From NCBI GenBank assembly GCA_031279615.1, contig JAITIE010000039.1, forward strand, positions 1-5,023: a stretch of DNA of 5,023 nucleotides, written 5' to 3'. The notes below the pieces were generated by a model, which searched no databases, was not told the DNA's origin, and was given only the letters and a program-made list of their open reading frames with translations. Positions 1 to 5,023 of this stretch are shown here, piece by piece. This DNA comes from Candidatus Margulisiibacteriota bacterium (lineage in GTDB: Bacteria; Margulisbacteria; Termititenacia; Termititenacales; Termititenacaceae). Position 1 is the first letter of the stretch. Every line of letters starts with the position of its first letter. The position numbers were made by a program, and so were the translations under genes.

Positions 1-2379
1 CACCACAAAATTCACGATCTTATCCGGCACTATAATTTTTTTAAGGATGGTTTTACCGGCCAGATGTTTCTGCACCGCGGGATTAGCCAGCGCCAGTTTT
101 TCCAGTTCAGCCAGCGGCAGTCCTTTGGCCGCCTTTTGCGCGCCGCGCGTCCGGCCATTGACGGAGAAAACTATTTCCACCTCATCAGTCGTCAAATATC
201 GCGCGTCGTACTCCGGCCATTGCTCCAGATGAATGGAAGTCTTATGACCAAGTTTTTCCCACAACTCCTCGGCTAGATGCGGCGCGTAAGGCGCCAGCAG
301 TTTTAAGAAATTTTCCGCAAGCTCCGGAGCGATAATCTCCCTGCTCTGCGCCGCGTTGGCAAAAATCATCAGCTGGGAAATGCCGGTGTTAAAATTCAAG
401 CTGTTAATATCCTCGCCGACTTTTTTGATCGTCTGGTGCAGGAGCTTTAGCAATTCCGCGTCCGGCTCGGTTTCCGCAATTTTTTTCTGCGTAAAAATAT
501 TCCAGACCCGGTCCAAAAAACGCCGCACACCGAGAATGCCTTTGGTCGACCAGGGTTTGGCCATTTCCAGCGGCCCCATGAACATTTCGTACAGGCGCAT
601 CGCGTCCGCGCCGTAATCGCGGATCACGTCGTCCGGATTGATGACATTGCCTCTAGACTTGGACATTTTTTGGCCGTCTTCCGCCAGGATCAATCCCTGA
701 TTGGTCAGGCGCTGAAAAGGCTCCGGTGTGGAAACTACGCCAAGGTCAAACAAAACTTTGTGCCAGAAACGCGCGTAGAGCAAATGCAGCACCGCATGTT
801 CCGCGCCGCCGATATAGTGATCGACCGGCAGCCAGTAAGCCAACTTGGCTTTGTCCGCCAGCTCGGCTTTGTTGCGCGGATCGATATAGCGCAGGTAATA
901 CCAGCTGGAGCCGGCCCATTGCGGCATGGTGTTCGTCTCGCGTTTGGCCGCGCCACCGCATTGCGGACATTTGGCGCTTACCCAGTCCGGAATATTGGCC
1001 AGCGGCGACTCGCCGGTGCCGGTCGGCTCGTACTTGTCCACTTCCGGCAGTCTTAGCGGCAGTTCATTTTCCGGCACGGGCACCACGCCGCAGTGCGGAC
1101 AATGCGTCAGCGGTATCGGCTCGCCCCAGTAACGCTGGCGGGAAAACACCCAGTCGCGCAGTTTGTAATTAACCGTTTTCTTGCCGAGGCCTTTTTTCTC
1201 TAAATCGGCTGTGATTTTTTCCTTGAATTCCGCGCTGGTCAAACCGTTGTACTGTTCCGAGTTCATCGCCCGGCCGTCCTCACCAAAAACTGTAATGACG
1301 GGGATATTATATTTCTGGGCAAAAGCCAGATCGCGCTCGTCATGCGCAGGCACGGCCATGATCGCGCCGGTGCCGTAAGAGATCAGCACATAATCCGCGA
1401 CCCAGATCGGTATTTTCGCGCCGTTGACCGGATTGACGGCATAGCCGCCGGTGAAAACGCCGGTTTTGTCTTTGTCCAGATGCGCGCGCTCCAAGTCGCT
1501 TTTGAGCCGCGTTTGTTTGACGTATTCCGCCACCGCGGCTTTTTGCGCCGGCGCCGTGATTTTCTCCAGCAGAAGATGCTCCGGCGCGATGACCATAAAA
1601 GTCACCCCATACAAGGTATCTGGCCGCGTGGTGAAAATTTTCAGTTTTTCCGCCAGACCGTCGAGCGCAAAATCCACCTCCGCGCCGAGACTTTTGCCGA
1701 TCCAATTTCTTTGCATCAATTTTATTGGCTCCGGCCAGTCCAGCAGATCCAGATCGTTGAGCAGACGCTCGGCATAGGCCGTAATCTTAAGCATCCACTG
1801 GCGCAAATCTTTTTTGACCACCGCGCCGCCGCAACGTTCACAGCAACCGTCTTTCACTTCCTCATTGGCAATACCGGTCTGGCAGCTCTCGCACCAGTTG
1901 ATCGGCATATTGGCCTCGTAAGCCAGGCCTTTTTTATACAGCTGTAAAAATATCCATTGCGTCCACTTGAAATATTCCGGATCGGTCGTGTCGATCTCCC
2001 TGTCCCAGTCATAGCAAAAACCAAAAGCCTGTATCTGCCGCCGGAAATTCGCGATATTTTTAGCGGTGGAGACCGCAGGATGCGTGCCGGTCTTGATGGC
2101 GTAATTTTCCGCCGGCAGACCGAAAGCGTCCCAGCCCATCGGATGCAGGACGTTGTAACCATTCATGCGCTTGTAGCGGCAAAGTATATCCGAAGCCGTG
2201 TAGCCCTCGGGGTGGCCGACATGCAGTCCCGCGCCGGAAGGATAGGGGAACATGTCGAGGCAGTAAAAACGTTTTTCCTTGGGAAATGTGGTGTCTTCCG
2301 TCACCTGATACAATTTGGCTTCCGCCCATTTTTTTTGCCATTTCGGCTCGATAGTCAGGTGAGCGTAACGTTCGGACAC
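1..2379 (-). CDS. leuS: Leucyl-tRNA synthetase (3' end just beyond window)
   Basis: This class Ia aminoacyl-tRNA synthetase attaches leucine to tRNA-Leu in the cytoplasm and edits mischarged tRNA. I translated the minus strand and found 793 uninterrupted codons. Visible motifs, in order: the HIGH signature as HVGH at residues 53-56; Cys pairs 163/166 and 180/183; the CP1 editing domain with TTRPDT at 250-255 and [15 protein letters not shown] ending at 350; [10 protein letters not shown] at 410-419; a zinc-type domain with Cys pairs 427/430 and 471/474; GSSWYYLRY; and KMSKS at 571-575. The C-terminal end resembles the usual family terminus ([14 protein letters not shown]), so only a few residues and the stop are probably missing. 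Family members are about 800-830 residues. The GTG at 2379 is chosen because it follows an AAAGGAG site and gives the short N-terminus normal for LeuS. The toxin gene ends 17 bp upstream. No T-box leader is seen. The identity is secure. Confidence 0.98.
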   Translation of the reverse strand, partial: MSERYAHLTIEPKWQKKWAEAKLYQVTEDTTFPKEKRFYCLDMFPYPSGAGLHVGHPEGYTASDILCRYKRMNGYNVLHPMGWDAFGLPAENYAIKTGTHPAVSTAKNIANFRRQIQAFGFCYDWDREIDTTDPEYFKWTQWIFLQLYKKGLAYEANMPINWCESCQTGIANEEVKDGCCERCGGAVVKKDLRQWMLKITAYAERLLNDLDLLDWPEPIKLMQRNWIGKSLGAEVDFALDGLAEKLKIFTTRPDTLYGVTFMVIAPEHLLLEKITAPAQKAAVAEYVKQTRLKSDLERAHLDKDKTGVFTGGYAVNPVNGAKIPIWVADYVLISYGTGAIMAVPAHDERDLAFAQKYNIPVITVFGEDGRAMNSEQYNGLTSAEFKEKITADLEKKGLGKKTVNYKLRDWVFSRQRYWGEPIPLTHCPHCGVVPVPENELPLRLPEVDKYEPTGTGESPLANIPDWVSAKCPQCGGAAKRETNTMPQWAGSSWYYLRYIDPRNKAELADKAKLAYWLPVDHYIGGAEHAVLHLLYARFWHKVLFDLGVVSTPEPFQRLTNQGLILAEDGQKMSKSRGNVINPDDVIRDYGADAMRLYEMFMGPLEMAKPWSTKGILGVRRFLDRVWNIFTQKKIAETEPDAELLKLLHQTIKKVGEDINSLNFNTGISQLMIFANAAQSREIIAPELAENFLKLLAPYAPHLAEELWEKLGHKTSIHLEQWPEYDARYLTTDEVEIVFSVNGRTRGAQKAAKGLPLAELEKLALANPAVQKHLAGKTILKKIIVPDKIVNFVV

Positions 2380-2383
2380 AATT

Positions 2384-2390
2384 CTCCTTT
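2384..2390 (-). promoter_or_regulatory. Ribosome binding site of leuS
   Basis: The minus strand reads AAAGGAG, then four bases (AATT), then the GTG start of leuS. The spacing is slightly short, but this is the only good Shine-Dalgarno sequence here and it supports the GTG start. It lies wholly in the 17 bp gap after the toxin stop codon. Confidence 0.8.
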
Positions 2391-2396
2391 CAGTCT

Positions 2397-2690
2397 TTAA
2401 CTATAAGTTCTGCGCAATTGCGAGCAATGGGCTAAAGCCACGATTTCTATTAAATCGTTTTTTATTCTGTACACTATTCTGTAATTTCCATGAAATAATT
2501 CTCGTAAAACCGCATTGGAATATTCAGGAACAATTCTACCCAGTTCCGGAAAATCTTCCAATTTTTTGGTCATTTCTAGTATTTTTCTGGCGAACAATGC
2601 CGCATAATTTCGTGAATTAACCGCGATGTGTTCCACCGCCTTTTCAAAATTATCCGCCGCAATCGGAGACCAGACTACTCTTTGAGCCAT
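2397..2690 (-). CDS. RelE/ParE-superfamily toxin
   Basis: This 97-residue protein is the probable toxin of a type II toxin-antitoxin pair. The sequence shows the usual RelE/ParE layout: an N-terminal strand ([12 protein letters not shown]), a two-helix hairpin over about residues 11-46, the segment [11 protein letters not shown] (47-57), then [13 protein letters not shown] (62-76) and a final strand leading to H88 and R93/R94. The LREL...YRIVYRI pattern is typical of the superfamily, and the length fits. RelE members cut mRNA on the ribosome, whereas ParE members poison DNA gyrase; the sequence alone does not decide between them. The start ATG lies 16 bp inside the antitoxin gene and has no strong ribosome binding site, only GGATG nearby, which suggests translational coupling to the antitoxin. 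The stop is 17 bp before the leuS start. The region is poorer in GC than the flanking genes. Confidence 0.85.
   Translation of the reverse strand: MAQRVVWSPIAADNFEKAVEHIAVNSRNYAALFARKILEMTKKLEDFPELGRIVPEYSNAVLRELFHGNYRIVYRIKNDLIEIVALAHCSQLRRTYS
2400..2427 (-). promoter_or_regulatory. Possible leuS promoter inside the toxin gene 3' end
   Basis: On the minus strand, TTGCTC (2427-2422) and TATAGT (2405-2400) are separated by 16 bases. They match the sigma70 consensus at 3 of 6 and 5 of 6 positions. Transcription would start near 2393 and give a leader of about 14 bases that still contains the leuS ribosome binding site. The match is weak and could be chance within coding sequence. If real, leuS could be expressed independently of the toxin-antitoxin promoter. 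Confidence 0.3.
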
Positions 2691-2866
2691 TTCAGCATCC
2701 GCGCTTTCACCTCTGCATGAGGAATTCCTTCTCCAGCCTCAAGCTGCGCTAGCCCCTGATCTACCTGCATCTTAAAATATAATTCTTCAATAATATCCTC
2801 AATCGTCAACCCTTTGTCCGGCAAAGTATTTACCAAACTAATCACTTGTTCTTTTAATTTATCCAT
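2675..2866 (-). CDS. Probable antitoxin partner of the RelE/ParE toxin
   Basis: This small acidic protein of 63 residues lies immediately before the toxin and overlaps it by 16 bp, the classical antitoxin-first order. Its C-terminal half (GLAQLEAGEGIPHAEVKARM and a WLKE end) resembles the toxin-binding tail of many antitoxins that pair with RelE/ParE toxins. The N-terminal half (MDKLKEQVISLVNTLP, then TIEDIIEELYFKM) looks helical, and I see no ribbon-helix-helix, HTH or Phd/YefM-like DNA-binding motif. The start is set at ATG 2866 because GAGGTG lies six bases upstream. A longer in-frame reading from GTG 2875 would put the start codon inside that ribosome binding site. The antitoxin role rests mainly on context and the tail pattern; the exact family is not recognised. 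Confidence 0.75.
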   Translation of the reverse strand: MDKLKEQVISLVNTLPDKGLTIEDIIEELYFKMQVDQGLAQLEAGEGIPHAEVKARMLKWLKE

Positions 2867-2872
2867 AATACC

Positions 2873-2878
2873 CACCTC
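2873..2878 (-). promoter_or_regulatory. Ribosome binding site of the antitoxin gene
   Basis: The minus strand reads GAGGTG followed by six bases (GGTATT) and ATG at 2866. This close match to the anti-Shine-Dalgarno complement decides the start in favour of ATG 2866 over GTG 2875, because the GTG forms part of the site itself. Confidence 0.75.
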
Positions 2879-2887
2879 ATTTAATCA

Positions 2888-2893
2888 ATTATA
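2888..2893 (-). promoter_or_regulatory. -10 element of the toxin-antitoxin promoter
   Basis: A perfect TATAAT is read on the minus strand at 2893-2888. Transcription would start near 2881, giving a leader of about 15 bases that begins just before the GAGGTG site. No good -35 hexamer sits at 16-18 bases; the best nearby match, TTTACA (2923-2918), is 24 bases away. The promoter may depend on an activator or simply be weak. Repression by the toxin-antitoxin complex would be usual for such modules, but no operator is proven here. Confidence 0.5.
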
Positions 2894-2943
2894 CCTCTTT
2901 TTCAATATTTTGGAGAGTGTAAATTAAACTGTGTAACTGCTTT

Positions 2944-2977
2944 GTTTAGTCCGTTTTATTTTTAAAAATTGCTAAAC
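2944..2977. repeat. Short inverted repeat in the divergent promoter region
   Basis: GTTTAG (2944-2949) and CTAAAC (2972-2977) form a 6 bp inverted repeat with a 22-base spacer. A further TAAAC lies at 2925-2929. The right arm overlaps the -35 hexamer of the cimA promoter, so it could be an operator half-site. The arms are short and the DNA is AT-rich, so chance is a serious alternative. Confidence 0.2.
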
Positions 2978-2997
2978 CACGCCCTTTTCTTTATAAT
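2969..2997 (+). promoter_or_regulatory. Promoter of the cimA-lysA operon
   Basis: TTGCTA (2969-2974, 4 of 6 to consensus) and a perfect TATAAT (2992-2997) are separated by the optimal 17 bases. An A/T tract at 2954-2970, upstream of and overlapping the -35, could act as an UP element. The -10 ends only six bases before the cimA ATG, so the expected transcription start falls at about the start codon and the mRNA would be leaderless or nearly so. Confidence 0.7.
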
Positions 2998-3003
2998 CTA
3001 TTT

Positions 3004-4563
3004 ATGAATAAGGCTATCACCATACTGGACAGCACTTTGCGTGACGGCGAGCAGGGTGAAGGCATCGCTTTTACCGCGCAGGACAAACTGAAAATCACCC
3101 GCCTGCTCGACGAGTTTGGCCTTCATTATATAGAAGGCGGCTGGCCGGGCAGTAATCCTAAAACCGACGAATATTTTCGCTTGGTTAAAAAGGAAAAATT
3201 TAAGACGGCCAAAATTGTGGCTTTCAGCTCGACCTGCCGCGCCGGCCAATCAGCCAAAGCTGATCAAAATCTGCAAAATCTGCTAAACGCTGGCACGCCG
3301 GTCGTCACGGTTTTCGGCAAGACCTGGGATCTGCACGTCAAAGACGCGCTAAAAATTTCGCTGGCCGAAAATTTAAAAATTATCGATGACACGATCCGTT
3401 TTCTCAAAAAGCATAAAAAAGAAGTTTTTTTTGACGCGGAGCATTTTTTTGACGCGTACAAACATAATCCCGAATACGCGCTGAGCGCGCTGTTGACCGC
3501 GCAGGACGCCGGCGCGGACCGTATTGTGCTTTGCGACACCAACGGCGGAACTCTGCCCGCTGAAATAAAAGAAATCGTTGGCGCGGCGCGCGCCGGCCTG
3601 AAAACGCCGCTCGGCATTCACACGCACAACGACGCGGAAACCGCCGTGGCCAATTCTCTGACCGCTGTGGCCGCCGGCGCGACGCAGGTGCAGGGCACGA
3701 TCAATGGCTACGGTGAACGCTGTGGCAACGCCAATCTTTGCGCGATCATTCCCGCACTGCAGTTAAAAATGGGTTGCAAAATTCTGCCGCCCCAAAAATT
3801 AGCGGAATTAGCCGCGCTGTCCCGCCGCGTGGCGGAGATCGCTAACCTGCCCTTGCCCAATCAGGCCGCTTATGTCGGCCACTCCGCTTTCGCGCACAAA
3901 GCCGGTGTGCATGTCAGCGCGATCCAAAAAAACCCCGCGACTTATGAGCATGTCAATCCCGAACTCGTGGGCAATAAACAGCGTGTCCTGATCTCCGAAC
4001 TTTCCGGCGCCAGCAATCTGCTGTACAAAGCCAGGACTATGCGCATCGCTCTGCAAAAAGACGACCCGCAGACCAGACAGCTCGTGCAAAAAATCAAAGC
4101 GCTGGAATCCAGCGGCTACCATTTCGAAGAAGGCGAGGCCTCGCTGGAGCTGCTGCTACAGAGAACGCTGGGGCGGCACCAGCCGCTGTTTGAGCTGATC
4201 AGTTTTCATGTGACCAATGAAAAATTTGACGAGAAAGAATTGAGCGTCGAAGCGACTGTCAAAATCAAAGTAAAGGGTAAAGAAATTCACACCGTCGCGG
4301 ACGGCAACGGCCCGGTGTCGGCGCTTGGCCGCGCCCTGCGCAAAGCGCTAGCCGCCGACTACCCGCAGGTTAAAAACATCGCGCTGTCGGACTACAAAGT
4401 GCGCGTGCTCGACGGCCGCAGCGGCACGGAAGCCAAAGTGCGCGTCATCATCGAATCCCGCGACGGCCGCCGGACCTGGGGCACGGTCGGCGTGTCCACC
4501 GATATTATCGAGGCCAGCTGGCACGCCTTGGTCGACAGCATCGAATACGGCCTGTTAAAATAA
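3004..4563 (+). CDS. cimA: Citramalate synthase, long (LeuA-like) form
   Basis: CimA condenses pyruvate with acetyl-CoA to (R)-citramalate, the entry to the threonine-independent 2-oxobutyrate and isoleucine pathway. The 519 residues match the usual length of the long citramalate synthase family. The catalytic TIM barrel covers about residues 4-270. It has the STLRDGEQGEG motif with R13 and metal ligand D14, EGGWPGSNPK at 44-53 (typical of this family rather than of LeuA or NifV), GIHTHND with ligands H206 and H208, and GYGERCGN ending at metal ligand N242. A linker region carries HKAGVH at 298-303. A LeuA-type dimerisation and allosteric domain covers about 385-517, suggesting feedback control, probably by isoleucine. 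ATG 3004 fits the family N-terminus, yet no ribosome binding site precedes it. lysA follows after 11 bp. 2-Isopropylmalate or homocitrate synthase is less likely given the GGWPGSNPK motif. Confidence 0.95.
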   Translation: MNKAITILDSTLRDGEQGEGIAFTAQDKLKITRLLDEFGLHYIEGGWPGSNPKTDEYFRLVKKEKFKTAKIVAFSSTCRAGQSAKADQNLQNLLNAGTPVVTVFGKTWDLHVKDALKISLAENLKIIDDTIRFLKKHKKEVFFDAEHFFDAYKHNPEYALSALLTAQDAGADRIVLCDTNGGTLPAEIKEIVGAARAGLKTPLGIHTHNDAETAVANSLTAVAAGATQVQGTINGYGERCGNANLCAIIPALQLKMGCKILPPQKLAELAALSRRVAEIANLPLPNQAAYVGHSAFAHKAGVHVSAIQKNPATYEHVNPELVGNKQRVLISELSGASNLLYKARTMRIALQKDDPQTRQLVQKIKALESSGYHFEEGEASLELLLQRTLGRHQPLFELISFHVTNEKFDEKELSVEATVKIKVKGKEIHTVADGNGPVSALGRALRKALAADYPQVKNIALSDYKVRVLDGRSGTEAKVRVIIESRDGRRTWGTVGVSTDIIEASWHALVDSIEYGLLK

Positions 4564-4565
4564 AC

Positions 4566-4569
4566 GGAG
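4566..4569 (+). promoter_or_regulatory. Ribosome binding site of lysA
   Basis: GGAG lies five bases before ATG 4575 and directly after the cimA stop, so lysA is translated from the cimA transcript with its own initiation site. No promoter or terminator fits in the 11 bp gap. Confidence 0.8.
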
Positions 4570-4574
4570 TAAAA

Positions 4575-5023
4575 ATGCTGCACAGTAAAAACGAATATCT
4601 GCCTCTGACCAGCAGTATCGGTGTCCAGAACAATCTGGAAATCGGCGGTTGCGATCTGGCCGCCTTAGCCGTGCAGTACGGCACGCCGCTGTATATCATG
4701 GATGAGGAAACTCTGCGGGAAAATTGCCGCGAGTACATGCGGGCTTTTGCGGAAAATTATCACGATGTCGTGATCGCTTACGCTTCCAAAGCGCTGGCCG
4801 TCGCCGGTATTTATAGAATTATCAACGCAGAGGGCTTGGGTGTTGACGTGGTTTCCGGCGGCGAACTGCATATCGCGCTCAAGGCTGGTTTTGATGCGCA
4901 AAAAATTATTTTTCACGGCAACAATAAATCCCCGCAGGAATTAGAAGAGGCTTTGCAAGCCGGAGTCGGTTTGATAGTTGTGGACAACGCCGCGGAGCTC
5001 CAAAATCTGGAGAATATTGCTGG
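4575..5023 (+). CDS. lysA: Diaminopimelate decarboxylase (N-terminal part, runs off window)
   Basis: LysA removes CO2 from meso-diaminopimelate to give L-lysine, the last step of lysine synthesis, using pyridoxal phosphate. The window holds 149 codons, roughly a third of the usual 400-odd. The start of the fold type III (alanine racemase-like) barrel is clear: YGTPLYIMDEETL at about 35-47, YASKAL with the PLP-binding lysine K72, GLGVDVVSGGEL at 87-98, and FHGNNKS at 113-119. This set matches LysA closely. Ornithine- or arginine-type decarboxylases of the same fold are less likely because the VVSGGEL and FHGNNKS segments are typical of LysA. It is the second gene of an operon with cimA, so two biosynthetic steps for aspartate-family amino acids would be co-expressed. 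Confidence 0.93.
   Translation, partial: MLHSKNEYLPLTSSIGVQNNLEIGGCDLAALAVQYGTPLYIMDEETLRENCREYMRAFAENYHDVVIAYASKALAVAGIYRIINAEGLGVDVVSGGELHIALKAGFDAQKIIFHGNNKSPQELEEALQAGVGLIVVDNAAELQNLENIA

Noticed and set aside
670..1172. Two overlapping plus-strand open frames of 128 and 148 codons.
   Set aside because: Both are antisense to the [14 protein letters not shown] and zinc-type segments of leuS and have no ribosome binding site or family-like features.
1342..1947. A 201-codon open frame on the plus strand inside leuS.
   Set aside because: It lies antisense to the CP1 editing and neighbouring regions of leuS, whose motifs are all intact on the other strand. The translation is rich in Arg, His and Phe with no recognisable domain. 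It is a shadow frame.
2867..2875. Antitoxin start at GTG 2875, giving three more residues.
   Set aside because: The GTG is part of the GAGGTG ribosome binding site for ATG 2866, so it would itself lack a proper site.
2958..2970. TTTTTAAAAA palindrome as a bidirectional terminator.
   Set aside because: It is a pure A/T palindrome with no loop or GC stem and sits just upstream of a good -35; an UP-like tract is more plausible.
2867..3003. T-box or other riboswitch leader for leuS or cimA.
   Set aside because: No T-box consensus or specifier-type stem is seen, the predicted leaders are 0-15 bases, and the toxin-antitoxin genes separate this region from leuS.
3264..4122. Minus-strand open frames of 84 to 117 codons within cimA.
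   Set aside because: cimA on the plus strand is continuous with all catalytic motifs. These frames only mirror its codon use.

Overview
This is a bacterial chromosomal window of ordinary gene density, with about 50% GC in the large genes. The features pointing to bacteria are a bacterial-type leucyl-tRNA synthetase, sigma70-like promoter hexamers, purine-rich ribosome binding sites, and a RelE/ParE-type toxin-antitoxin pair. The phylum cannot be fixed from the sequence alone. The long form of citramalate synthase, placed directly before lysA, fits an anaerobic or deep-branching bacterium rather than an enteric one, but that is only an inference.

Layout. Positions 1-2379 on the minus strand hold leuS, leucyl-tRNA synthetase. 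It is read from a GTG and is still open at the window edge, probably only a few codons short of its stop. Upstream of it, also on the minus strand, is a two-gene toxin-antitoxin module: toxin 2397-2690 and antitoxin 2675-2866, overlapping by 16 bp. The toxin stop is only 17 bp from the leuS start, so the three genes can form one transcription unit, although a weak possible leuS promoter lies in the end of the toxin gene. Positions 2867-3003 are a divergent intergenic region carrying a promoter facing each way. On the plus strand, cimA (3004-4563, citramalate synthase) is followed after 11 bp by lysA (4575 to the window end, diaminopimelate decarboxylase, incomplete), forming an evident operon.

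How the genes work together. CimA condenses pyruvate and acetyl-CoA into citramalate, the first step of the threonine-independent route to 2-oxobutyrate and isoleucine. LysA makes lysine. LeuS charges tRNA-Leu. Both sides of the divergent promoter region therefore serve amino acid supply or use, with a translation- or replication-targeting toxin module inserted between them.

Nothing in the window is clearly a new biological system. The points most worth a second look are the placement of the toxin-antitoxin pair directly in front of an essential synthetase gene, the apparently leaderless cimA promoter, and the small antitoxin with no recognisable DNA-binding domain. There is no gene-free stretch longer than 300 bases; the largest is the 137 bp between the antitoxin and cimA.
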